NCBI GenBank assembly: GCA_019425045.1
Contig: JAHYYI010000046.1
Coordinates: 1-8,724 of the forward strand
DNA length: 8,724 nucleotides
From: Collinsella sp.
GTDB lineage: Bacteria > Actinomycetota > Coriobacteriia > Coriobacteriales > Coriobacteriaceae
Direction of reading: 5' to 3'
Positions 1 to 6,462 of this stretch are shown one piece after another. The notes below the pieces were generated by a model that was not told the DNA's origin, did not search any database, and saw only the letters and a program-made list of their open reading frames with translations. The position numbers and the translations under genes were made by a program. The first letter of the stretch is position 1, and each line of letters opens with the position of its first letter.

Positions 1-59
1 GCTGCGGAAACGCGGGGCCCGTTCAGGCTGTTGCGTTGAGATTGAAAATCAACCAATAA
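1..59 (+). CDS. Possible 3' end of a rightward gene (partial)
   Basis: One frame is open from the window edge to a TAA at 57-59 and ends in GNAGPVQAVALRLKINQ. A hairpin terminator begins five bases after the stop, which fits a real gene end. The GNA-P pattern faintly resembles the C-terminal GN motif of cytosine-5 DNA methyltransferases, but 18 residues are far too few to assign a family. Other frames here are also short, so this may not be coding at all. Confidence 0.22.
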   Translation, partial: CGNAGPVQAVALRLKINQ

Positions 60-63
60 ATCA

Positions 64-89
64 GGAGGGCATTCACTGGAACACCCTCC
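64..89. terminator. Hairpin terminator between converging reading frames
   Basis: GGAGGG at 64-69 pairs with CCCTCC at 84-89, with an inner TTC/GAA pairing. On the plus strand it is followed by GGTTTTGG and on the minus strand by TGATTTATT, so it may serve both directions. It lies between a possible plus-strand gene end at 59 and a minus-strand stop at 101. The U-tracts are modest. Confidence 0.45.
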
Positions 90-100
90 GGTTTTGGTGA

Positions 101-334
101 TTACCGTGCGCCTACCCTTGTTTTTTGCCTTGCGGCCCGTTTCCGTTCCTTTTCAGCCTGTTCCTGCTGGTAAGCGGCCTCTAATATTCTGTCCGCCTGT
201 TCCGTGCCAATGGCCCGCCTGACCCGCTCGTAGTCCCTGACCTTTCCCTTTAGACTGTCTCTCTCGGCGCAGACCTCGTAAATCCTTTCTGACAAAGAAC
301 TGTTTTTGCTGACCTCCCGGCCATAGTAAGTGAA
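101..334 (-). pseudogene. Charged coiled-coil remnant, possibly a relaxase/mobilization protein C-terminus
   Basis: The minus frame ends with TAA at 101-103 and is open back to an in-frame TGA at 335-337. The conceptual product is rich in Glu, Arg, Lys and Gln, with segments such as AERDSLKGKVRDYERVRRA and EQAEKERKRAARQ. This is the amphipathic, basic tail style seen at the C-terminus of plasmid and ICE relaxases. The only usable start is TTG at 293-295. The nearest purine-rich site (GGGAGG) is about 17 bases upstream of it, which is too far for a normal ribosome site. Residues upstream of that TTG (YYGREVSKNSSLS) still look protein-like, so I read this as the 3' fragment of a longer gene cut off upstream. 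The family assignment is an impression from composition, not a motif match. It could also be a genuine 64-residue small protein. Confidence 0.4.
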
Positions 335-715
335 TCAGCGCGGGTGGTTTGCGCGCCATTTGCAAAACCCCAGGTCGCGACCCTTCGCCATTCGTGGGAA
401 AAGTGAGTAGTCTCAGGTGGCTTACTCATGAGTTGAACCGCTTTCGCGATTAGGGGCCTAATAGCGGCTTCTCCACTAACTGCCCCTGGGTTTGCCTTTG
501 TCCGCCGCACGGGATGGCTCCCGAGGCAACGCGGTGAGATAATGCCATCCAACGCAGGCAATGGAGCCTGAAAATATAGGTGACGGCGGCATGGCCCGAG
601 CCAGCACTTTTGGCCCGCCTCCGTAGCCTCCTTTTTCATATGCGGTCCGCGATACGCCTATGGGAGCGATTCGCTCGTGCAAGGCTGTAAACACGCAGAG
701 AAAACGAGGTATTGG
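335..715. other. Non-coding region upstream of the HEPN gene
   Basis: I see no convincing gene here. It holds a perfect 10-bp palindrome ACTCATGAGT (424-433), a TGAGTA/TACTCA pairing just before it, and a longer-range GGCTCC/GGAGCC pairing around 524-568. Short frames exist on the minus strand (for example 476-694), but they lack a ribosome site. The promoter of the following gene should lie near 590-700. I could not pick convincing -35/-10 boxes. Confidence 0.4.
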
Positions 716-2536
716 ATGAATAGCGAACCGATCTACAAAGAATTCCTTCTTGGAGAAGGCTTAAGCGAGTTGAAGAAAATTCGAGATGGCTGGAGGGATG
801 AAAGCGGCTATTCCGAGTCGAGGGGAGGAACCTCTTTAATACCTGAAAATCTATGCAATGTCTCAGGGTCCGAACGGCTTAACTATACCTTCATCATGGA
901 CAGAGCCAATGAGTGCATGTATCGACTGATTTGCGAGTCGATTTCCATGCTTCTTACAGAATATGGATACATAACACTACGTGCCCGCGTTCGCAGAAGC
1001 GATGCTTACCAATATCTCCCAAAAGACGGCCTAGCCGGGCCGACCGTCCTCAAAGCGAGCAAGAGGGTGGTCCGCATAATCAAGGTGGATGTCGATGGCT
1101 CCCCGAGCGTTTTTGTATTCAAGGAACCTGGATTAGACCAGAGTCTCCCGAAAGAGCTTGAGGATTCGCTGAGGGAAAACTTTGGGGTATCGAAAATCAC
1201 CTACGTCTCTTTGGTTATGGACGGAGCGAAGAGGGAGGTTCTCAATTACGAGTCGGTGAAGGACGCTACGCCCTACATCTCGGTTAAAGAGTTCTTCCGC
1301 CTGTTCTTTCCACAAGAGGAGTTCGACAAATTCGAGGAGGCTGTGGTTGAGCTTAGGCAGAAAGCGCGTTCCTACTATGGCTTGAGCATAACCAAATCGC
1401 TTAACCATTTGCGCATGGGCCATTTCAGGAGAGACATCCGAGACCGTCTGATCGGCTACAAACCAGACGTGGAATTGGGGTCCGAACAGAGAATGGCCAT
1501 AGACAAGAGCTTTGTCGTAGACGGCAGATACTCGGCGTTGACCGGTGACACGGATTTCGCAGTAAGCTTCCAGACCGCAGAATGGCTAAGGGATTCTTTA
1601 ACGCATGCAGGATGCATAGATTTCGCCCCCATCGCGTTGGAGTACTTCAAATCGCTCGAACAATTCCTGTACAGATTTCTTTACGCCATACATAAGACTT
1701 CGAAATCGAAGAGTAGGCGTATTTACTACGGCAAAAAGCTCGGAGAAAACCCTTACTACCTGCCTGCGAAAAGAGATGGCGTTCCCGACAAATCGCGACA
1801 CATAGAAGTCAAGGACGGAGAAATCGAAATCAACGATGAGCTTTTCACGGATGGTTTCGAATATGTCTTAGACCTCGGTAGGCTCACAAGGTTCTTCGGC
1901 GACTATGTTTGCGAGAAGCAGCAGCTGTACAGCCGCAATGAAGACCTTCTCGATACGGCGATAAGCGAGGATACGTACGAGTCGATAATTCGCGCACTCC
2001 AAAGCGCTCGAACGATGAGGAACGGCATTGCTCACAAAGACAATCTCTACGATTGGACCGAGATGGAAAGCGCCCGGTCGTCAGTCCTCTTGGCTTTCTA
2101 CTTAGTCCTAGGTTCTTACAGCATCGATACTGAAATGCGAAGCCTCCTCGGCATCGAAAGCGATTGCGTGCAGAAAAGCGAGGAGTGGAAGCTCTGCAAC
2201 TACGTGGCATCGGCGGCCGTTCCTAAAGGCAATCCTCTTGAGTTTCCCGTTTTTTATCTCGATGGCGACGATTCCCCCGAGGCCGCCTTGTTTGCTTGCC
2301 CCGACGACGAAGAATCCGATCCCGACCGATATGGAAAAGCCCAATCGTTCTCGGGTGTGTACTTCAAGAGAATCGGATCGCATAAGCGTTACGATATCTC
2401 GTACCCAACTGACCGTCTTCCCTCATTGGTTGAACAAGGGATGCTGATTATCTGCGGTGAGGGGCTGAAGCTCATGGGGCCTCAAAAGGTCATCTACAGA
2501 GACGGAAATTACCTTGGGGACACGAGCGCAGAGTGA
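716..2536 (+). CDS. Large HEPN-motif protein of unknown system
   Basis: The product is 606 residues. Its clearest signature is R435-N-G-I-A-H440, matching the RX4-6H catalytic motif of HEPN domains, which are commonly metal-independent RNases in defence and toxin-antitoxin systems. Flanking helices (about 415-470, ending in SSVLLAFYLVLGSYS) fit a HEPN helical bundle. An earlier helical stretch around 305-330 (ALEYFKSLEQFLYRFLYAI) resembles the first helix of abortive-infection-type HEPN proteins. The N-terminal 250 residues and the acidic C-terminal region (about 510-530, rich in Asp and Glu) match nothing I know. I see no signal peptide or membrane span. I chose ATG 716 because GAGG at 706-709 sits six bases upstream; an in-frame GTG at 677 would add 13 residues but has a poorer site. 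Base use is visibly more A/T-rich than in the IS and xis genes, which suggests separate acquisition. It is monocistronic, and the next gene converges on it. Role in defence is inference. Confidence 0.82.
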   Translation: MNSEPIYKEFLLGEGLSELKKIRDGWRDESGYSESRGGTSLIPENLCNVSGSERLNYTFIMDRANECMYRLICESISMLLTEYGYITLRARVRRSDAYQYLPKDGLAGPTVLKASKRVVRIIKVDVDGSPSVFVFKEPGLDQSLPKELEDSLRENFGVSKITYVSLVMDGAKREVLNYESVKDATPYISVKEFFRLFFPQEEFDKFEEAVVELRQKARSYYGLSITKSLNHLRMGHFRRDIRDRLIGYKPDVELGSEQRMAIDKSFVVDGRYSALTGDTDFAVSFQTAEWLRDSLTHAGCIDFAPIALEYFKSLEQFLYRFLYAIHKTSKSKSRRIYYGKKLGENPYYLPAKRDGVPDKSRHIEVKDGEIEINDELFTDGFEYVLDLGRLTRFFGDYVCEKQQLYSRNEDLLDTAISEDTYESIIRALQSARTMRNGIAHKDNLYDWTEMESARSSVLLAFYLVLGSYSIDTEMRSLLGIESDCVQKSEEWKLCNYVASAAVPKGNPLEFPVFYLDGDDSPEAALFACPDDEESDPDRYGKAQSFSGVYFKRIGSHKRYDISYPTDRLPSLVEQGMLIICGEGLKLMGPQKVIYRDGNYLGDTSAE

Positions 2537-2556
2537 CTTCGAACCCAGGGCGTGGA

Positions 2557-2613
2557 CCTCGCGCTCCCGCCCTAAAGACCATCGTGGCCGGTTTTAAGGG
2601 CGGGAGCGCGAGG
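2557..2613. repeat. Long 17-bp inverted repeat hairpin
   Basis: CCTCGCGCTCCCGCCCT (2557-2573) is the exact reverse complement of 2597-2613. With one bulge the stem can extend inwards (TAAAG against TTTTA). No T-run follows on either strand, so it is not a standard intrinsic terminator, although it lies between two convergent genes. It could be a palindromic extragenic repeat, the end of a small mobile repeat or a factor-dependent stop. Confidence 0.6.
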
Positions 2614-2643
2614 AATGTCCGTAGGGTTCATGCCTTCCCGGGC

Positions 2644-2701
2644 GCAAGCCACCAGTCCGTAACCGCAGGTGAGGCAGCGCCGTGGCTTGCACGCTGGTGG
2701 C
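2644..2701. other. Two mutually exclusive hairpins sharing one arm
   Basis: GCAAGCCAC (2644-2652) pairs perfectly with GTGGCTTGC (2682-2690). The overlapping GCCACCAG (2648-2655) pairs perfectly with CTGGTGGC (2694-2701). Only one can form at a time in an RNA. The region is between convergent genes and has no supported reading frame, so function is open. Confidence 0.4.
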
Positions 2702-2814
2702 AAATTCGCAGGTCAAACATCTCCGTCATCTATCGACGAAACGAGAAGCCCCACGTTGACGCGTCTATGAGTTGATGACCTGAACGACGGTCGTCCTAGT
2801 TGCCAGCTTCCGCA

Positions 2815-3406
2815 TCAGAGAAACCACTTGGAGCAGAAGCCGATCTGGAAGACCGAATGGACGAGCATCGAGATTCCGAGGCAGACCATCATCGCGCAAA
2901 ACCCGATTCCGGCCCATTTCAAGAAAGGGTCTTTTTCTTGCTTGTCGGAAGCTCGCTCCATCCAGTCGCGCGAATACGTATCGCCGTACTCGTCGCTCTT
3001 TGAGGCCTCTTTCGAAAGCAGCTCGAGAGCTTCGTCGAGGTCATCAGCAAGCTTGTTTCCGTCGATTCCGACCTTGAAAAGATGAGTCTCATCATGCTGC
3101 TTGAGCGCCGATTGGTTCTGCAAAAGGTAGAACCTCTCGCCGTTCACCCCGTTCGCCAGAGCGGTCCTCTCGCTCGAAAACGACCGAATCTCCTTCTTGA
3201 GCCTTGAGAAGGCCCCCCTTGCCCTCGATTCCGAACTTCTGCGCGAGCGACTCAAGCTGCCAGAGCAGGTCGTACAGCCCCGCCGCGGGCAGGAGCCCGG
3301 CCCCGTACGCCTTCTCGAGCATCGACCGCTCGAAGCGATCGTAAACGGGGATCGCCTCCCCGTACGTCAACCTGGTGCCAACTTCGGGGAAATCATTGCA
3401 TTCCAT
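2815..3406 (-). pseudogene. Tail-anchored membrane protein, split by a frameshift at a G6 run
   Basis: Two overlapping minus frames give one sensible protein of 196 residues if one G is removed from the GGGGGG run (plus-strand C at 3213-3218). The first frame begins at ATG 3406 with AGGAG at 3412-3416, five bases upstream, and gives residues 1-64, ending QKFGIEGKG. After the run its own continuation becomes atypical, rich in Arg, Glu and Gly. The second frame carries the rest: a helical, charged middle (NKLADDLDEALELLSKEASK, about residues 117-136) and one hydrophobic span at about 165-188 near the C-terminus, with a short tail, so a C-tail-anchored protein facing the cytoplasm is likely. It lies 106 bp downstream of the other membrane protein gene and is probably co-transcribed. 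I do not recognise the family. The frameshift may be a real mutation, phase variation, slippage or a sequencing error. Confidence 0.65.
3213..3218 (-). other. G6 homopolymer at the frameshift site
   Basis: Six consecutive G on the minus strand sit exactly where the coding frame changes by +1. Loss of one G joins the upstream ATG/AGGAG-initiated frame to the frame encoding the helical middle and membrane anchor. Confidence 0.6.
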
Positions 3407-3512
3407 ATCGTCTCCTATCATTCGAATCGAGAGTTAATTCCTTGGGGCGCGTCACGCGTCGACGACGCCGCGTCCCACAACAGCGGTTGTTGCTTCCGCG
3501 TGGGCGCATCGC

Positions 3513-3791
3513 CTAGCACGCAGGGCGCAGATCAAGCCTGAAATCACCTTTGGCGATAGAGAGGCTGTAGTTCGACCCGACTAAAACAGCGATGCCCATC
3601 AAGGCCAGACCGCAAGCGGCGATCAGCTGCTCCGGCGAAAAGCCGAGGATCCTCCTTCCGTTATCGCACGCCGCCTCCGCTACGGCATCGGCTGACGAAA
3701 TCGTCGGGGCGTTCACCGCCCGTCCGGCGTCGTTCATAGTTGGCTCCCTACTCTCTCTTCCATTGCTTCGACCCTTATTTTCAACCGCCAT
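3513..3791 (-). CDS. Small single-span membrane protein
   Basis: The product is 92 residues from ATG 3791. The first half is hydrophilic, one hydrophobic span (LIAACGLALMGIAVLVG, about residues 56-72) follows, and a 20-residue tail ends KGDFRLDLRPAC. AGGAG lies 11 bases upstream of ATG 3791, which is a long spacing. An internal ATG at 3737 (residue 19) has GGAG at 3744-3747, six bases upstream, and would give 74 residues; it is a strong alternative. It is the first gene of a leftward unit facing the WYL regulator, with a palindrome between them, and the frameshifted membrane protein follows. I do not recognise a family. A holin-like, effector or sensor-anchor role is possible, but nothing in the sequence decides between them. 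Confidence 0.65.
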   Translation of the reverse strand: MAVENKGRSNGRESREPTMNDAGRAVNAPTISSADAVAEAACDNGRRILGFSPEQLIAACGLALMGIAVLVGSNYSLSIAKGDFRLDLRPAC

Positions 3792-3820
3792 CGGAATTTC
3801 GTCTCCTCTGACTGGTTTGG

Positions 3821-3844
3821 ATTGCCTACAATTTCATAGGCAAT
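3821..3844. promoter_or_regulatory. Perfect inverted repeat, likely operator of the WYL regulator
   Basis: ATTGCCTA (3821-3828) and TAGGCAAT (3837-3844) form an 8+8 perfect inverted repeat with an 8-base spacer. It lies about midway between the divergent starts at 3791 and 3869. WYL regulators of the BrxR/CapW type are dimers that bind inverted repeats and repress adjacent defence genes, so it could control both directions. Candidate -35 TTGGAT (3817-3822) and a poor -10 near 3841-3846 would overlap it. Confidence 0.6.
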
Positions 3845-3868
3845 AAAGCTGTTTATGGAGGACCTGCA

Positions 3869-5035
3869 ATGTCTAGGACATTCACCGAGGAGGAGATCTC
3901 CGAGTTAAAGGAAGCCGGATTCGCGGCGAGCGGCACATCGAGAAGCAGGATCCTGTCCGTCCTCGACCTCCTCGTCCGCTTCACCGATGAGAGGACGGGC
4001 ATATCCGCATCGGAAATCGCGCGCGTCATAGGCATCTGCTCCGAGAGGCCGACGTCGGAGAACGCCATTCTCAAGGACCTGCACCAGATAAGCGAAAGCA
4101 TGCCCATGGGAATCCGCATGGCGATACCTGGCCACGGCGAGAACGTCGGGTTCAGGGCCGTAAACAAACCCCTGTCATCCGAGGAGGCGATCCTCATCTC
4201 GGACGTGCTGGGGACGAGCTCCTTCATCGGCGAGGGGCGGAAGGACAAGATCTCCTCGAAGGTGCTCGCATTCTCCTCCGACTATGACGTCGACGAAAGC
4301 GTGGAGACCGTGTTCGTCGACCGCAAGGCCGGCAGGGACACCGACGCGATTTTCAACGTCCTCCATGCCGCATCCCGAGCGATCCGCATGAACGAAAGGC
4401 TCGCCTTCAAGAAGCAGGTTCACCTGATGAACGGATCGACCGTAAAGATTGGGCCGTACGAGGAGGACCCGGTGGCGATCGTGTTCAGCTTCGGCCGCTA
4501 CTATCTCGAGAGCATGCATATCGACGAAGGCGGTTCCCCCAGTCCCTACTTCTACCGACTAGACGATATCGCGGACCCGGTTGTCACCGGAAAACCGGTG
4601 TCGGATCGGGATAAGGTAGAGGCGCTGAGGACGCGCGTGGTCGCGGACACGCGCCAGCGGGTCGACATGTTCGGCTCGGGCACCGCCAGAAAGCTGTTCC
4701 TGGAAGTATCCGGCACTCATGCCAAGTACGTTTACGAAAGGTTCGGCCACGACCTCAAATTCTGTCACATCGACGAGAGCGACGAAAGAAACGTCATCGG
4801 CTACGCCTGCGTCAGCGCGATGCCGTCTCCGACCTTTTACAGGTGGCTATTCGGGATGGACGGCGCGGTGAGGCTGGCGAAGCCTAAGGGGAAACGGTGG
4901 GTCGAGAGCTTCCCGAATGCCGTCGCCTCCGACCTAGAATCCTATATCCAAGATTACGAAGCAGCATCAGAGGGCTACAAAGCCGCACTGGATGCAGCTA
5001 TTTCACGATTGGACTCGAAGAGCTGCCGGCAATGA
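3869..5035 (+). CDS. WYL-domain transcriptional regulator
   Basis: The product is 388 residues. An N-terminal winged helix-turn-helix lies at about 24-90 (SRILSVLDLLVRFTDE, then SASEIARVIG, then the recognition region). The WYL-type domain follows at about 175-245: the signature appears as FGRYYLESMH (208-217), with YYL in place of WYL, and the FYRLDDI strand (228-234) that normally follows it. Residues 265-375 fit the C-terminal WCX extension used in oligomerisation. WYL domains bind nucleic acid or nucleotide ligands, and many such proteins repress phage-defence operons until infection. The start is ATG 3869 with GGAGGA at 3857-3862. It is divergent from two small membrane protein genes across a 77-bp region with a perfect inverted repeat, so autoregulation plus control of the neighbours is the likely job. 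Family assignment is confident; the signal it senses is unknown. Confidence 0.88.
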   Translation: MSRTFTEEEISELKEAGFAASGTSRSRILSVLDLLVRFTDERTGISASEIARVIGICSERPTSENAILKDLHQISESMPMGIRMAIPGHGENVGFRAVNKPLSSEEAILISDVLGTSSFIGEGRKDKISSKVLAFSSDYDVDESVETVFVDRKAGRDTDAIFNVLHAASRAIRMNERLAFKKQVHLMNGSTVKIGPYEEDPVAIVFSFGRYYLESMHIDEGGSPSPYFYRLDDIADPVVTGKPVSDRDKVEALRTRVVADTRQRVDMFGSGTARKLFLEVSGTHAKYVYERFGHDLKFCHIDESDERNVIGYACVSAMPSPTFYRWLFGMDGAVRLAKPKGKRWVESFPNAVASDLESYIQDYEAASEGYKAALDAAISRLDSKSCRQ

Positions 5036-5341
5036 GGCAATCCCAATCGGTCCGATTCAAAAGCCAATATTGACTAACTCGAATTCGGCTCGCATCCTCG
5101 CGCCGTTCGTCTGCTCCCATTCGTCCGAAATGACAACCACAGCAGGTCGTGTCCCAACGGATGGGTACCATTTATCCGGGTGCACCTGGGGCAACGGGTT
5201 GAAGAACCTGCACAAGGTCGCTCGCAGAACACGCAACATCAAACACGACAGAAGAGGCGAACGACAGATGCCGGACCCCGGACGACAGCACCGCGGAAGA
5301 CGAGCATTCCGACCACAACCGAACAACTCCAGCTACTAGGC
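5036..5341. other. Region without a supported gene after the WYL gene
   Basis: No strong gene. A minus frame, ATG 5239 to stop 5057-5059 (60 residues), contains a protein-like stretch, PAVVVISDEWEQTNGARMRA, but has no ribosome site. It may be a gene fragment or noise. A plus frame that overlaps the end of the WYL gene and stops at 5339 also lacks support. Confidence 0.3.
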
Positions 5342-5370
5342 AGGCGCCCGCATGGGTGCCTTTTACTTTT
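5342..5370 (+). terminator. Intrinsic terminator, probably for the WYL transcript
   Basis: AGGCGCCC (5342-5349) pairs with GGGTGCCT (5354-5361) around a GCAT loop, with one G-T wobble, and is followed by TTTTACTTTT. It is the first clear stop signal downstream of the WYL gene and isolates it from the xis region. Confidence 0.8.
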
Positions 5371-5570
5371 CAGGGACTTAGCTGCGAGCTAAGGCACGCG
5401 GCTCATGGCCGTTTCGTGAAGGCACGACCAGCTCGACCCACTTCGACCCGTCTCCGCTCCTGCCGTGCTCACCAATCGCCATCAGGCGGTTCAATCGTCG
5501 TGCAGACGAAAAGGCACACGGTGTCGTGCGGTGTCCTCGCGCGGTGCCGCACGGGAAGATTGGAGGAACC
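5371..5570 (+). other. Leader region of the xis gene with hairpins
   Basis: It contains CTTAGCT-gcg-AGCTAAG (5377-5393), a compact 7-bp hairpin, and CGTGCGG/CCGCACG (5525-5531 with 5547-5553) just before the ribosome site. A CGACCC direct repeat lies around 5435-5450. Such repeats could be recombination-directionality protein sites, but this is inference. No gene is supported. Confidence 0.35.
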
Positions 5571-5789
5571 ATGGCACGCACAGCCGAATGCGCCGCGCCC
5601 GAGGGAAGCCGAGATCGGGACGAATGGATGACGGTGATCGAGATGCAGGAGTACATGAGGGCGAGCCGAAACAAGGCGTACGACCTCATCTGGTCGGGAG
5701 AGATCGACTCGTACAGGCTCGGAAGGAAGCTCCTGGTGTCGAGGGCGTCAGTGGACGCCTACATCGAGTCGAGGAGCGGCAGGAAATGA
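5571..5789 (+). CDS. Excisionase-family HTH DNA-binding protein
   Basis: The product is 72 residues from ATG 5571, with GGAGG at 5562-5566. The core, WMTVIEMQEYMRASRNKAYD followed by LIWSGEIDSYRLGRKLLVSRASVDAYIES, is the classic HTH_17/excisionase (MerR-like) fold: helix-turn-helix, then the wing with the G-R-K-hydrophobic pattern. Proteins of this type are usually encoded immediately before a tyrosine integrase and bend the att site for excision. Here the stop overlaps the next start as ATGA (5786-5789), the usual xis-int coupling, but the downstream frame is only 99 residues and lacks integrase motifs. An in-frame GTG at 5526 would give 87 residues but lacks a good ribosome site. It may be a relic of an island integration module or a stand-alone regulator. 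Confidence 0.82.
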   Translation: MARTAECAAPEGSRDRDEWMTVIEMQEYMRASRNKAYDLIWSGEIDSYRLGRKLLVSRASVDAYIESRSGRK

Positions 5790-6085
5790 CGGCGGCGACC
5801 GCCCCGGGAGCCGCCCGCGGCCGGGCACGCGAGGGAGCCTCGAGACGAAAGGAGCTCAGGCACGCCTTCGTGGATGGTGTCACTGCGCCTCTGAATCAGG
5901 TTCGGACAGACAAAGGCAAGCTTCGGGTTGTTATCGCAAGCCAGCTCCGACGATCAATTCTCGTGTTCCGTAATCTTGAAGAAGCTGCAAATCTATTTCA
6001 GGGGCACTATCAACAGCAGCTTCATCCCGCTCCCCTCTTGTATTCACTGTCAGCGCATGCTATAAGGTTGTTGGTGGCTCATTGA
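5786..6085 (+). pseudogene. Frame translationally coupled to xis, possible truncated integrase
   Basis: The ATG at 5786 overlaps the xis stop (ATGA), the position where an integrase normally starts. The first 32 or so residues are Ala/Arg/Gly-rich and match the local GC-rich codon use; from about 5880 on the DNA becomes more A/T-rich and the product (LRRSILVFRNLEEAANLFQG and on) shows no Arg-His-Arg-Tyr recombinase motifs. That change of composition suggests a junction where unrelated sequence has replaced the body of the gene. A small minus frame in 5930-6060 reads about equally well, so even the strand of the later part is uncertain. Confidence 0.35.
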
Positions 6086-6098
6086 GCTACCTCCAAGT

Positions 6099-6124
6099 GC
6101 CGGGGGAGTCCCCCGGCTATTTTT
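6099..6124 (+). terminator. Strong intrinsic terminator left of the IS
   Basis: GCCGGGGG (6099-6106), loop AGT, CCCCCGGC (6110-6117), then TATTTTT. It ends rightward transcription from the xis region just before the IS boundary. Confidence 0.85.
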
Positions 6125-6125
6125 A

Positions 6126-6142
6126 ATATGAGAAAGCCATTG
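6126..6142 (+). repeat. Left copy of the IS inverted repeat
   Basis: ATATGAGAAAGCCATTG, exact reverse complement of 7687-7703. It starts two bases after the T-run of the 6099-6124 terminator. Confidence 0.85.
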
Positions 6143-6162
6143 TCAATAGGCATGTTCGTTCG

Positions 6163-6187
6163 AGCCCGGTTTGAAACCGGGCTTTTT
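6163..6187 (+). terminator. Inward-facing terminator inside the IS end
   Basis: AGCCCGGTT (6163-6171), loop TGA, AACCGGGCT (6175-6183), T-run 6183-6187. In the plus direction it is an intrinsic terminator that would block outside transcripts from running antisense through the transposase. In the minus direction there is no U-tract, so there it would only be a stable hairpin, perhaps capping the 3' end of the IS transcript. Confidence 0.7.
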
Positions 6188-6462
6188 CGTTTCCCGTCGG
6201 GAGAGCCCGCGCACGCTGCATGGCTTAGTCGACGCTTGCCTGGCAAGCTAATATCCGCGGGCTCTTGCGGGTGCGCTTCCGGCGGTCAGCCCGGTATGTC
6301 CGCGCACCCCACCGCATTTCGATTCTCCGTCCGGCGCTATCGTACGAATCCAGTCTTTTGTCGGGCGCGGCCCCGGGGCTGCCCATCAAAAAGGTCGTGA
6401 ACTCGCGCCGGCGATGCGTCGAGGCGCGGGCCCTCCCGGCGGGAGTCGGTTGTCGCCGGCTG
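6163..6462 (-). ncRNA. Candidate bridge RNA (seekRNA) region of the IS
   Basis: The 3' non-coding segment of the IS is unusually rich in perfect pairings. In plus coordinates: GGGTGCGC (6269-6276) with GCGCACCC (6302-6309) enclosing a 25-base loop; AGAGCCCGCG (6202-6211) with CGCGGGCTCT (6256-6265) enclosing a smaller GCTTGCC-T-GGCAAGC hairpin (6234-6248) and a TTAG/CTAA pair; and the hairpin at 6163-6183. Two neighbouring stem-loops with large or internal loops next to the transposase stop are what a bridge RNA with target- and donor-binding loops would look like. IS110-family recombinases use such an RNA to choose target and donor. The exact RNA ends and the guide segments cannot be fixed by eye. 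Confidence 0.5.

Noticed and set aside
476..694. Minus frame containing GSIACVGWHYLTALPREP
   Set aside because: Looks briefly protein-like but has no ribosome site or known motif, and it overlaps the expected promoter region of the HEPN gene.
2557..2613. Reading the 17-bp hairpin as an intrinsic terminator
   Set aside because: No T-run follows on either strand, so the standard mechanism does not apply.
2533..2775. An 80-residue plus frame overlapping the HEPN gene stop (GTGA)
   Set aside because: The product runs straight through two inverted repeats, has no ribosome site and no family resemblance.
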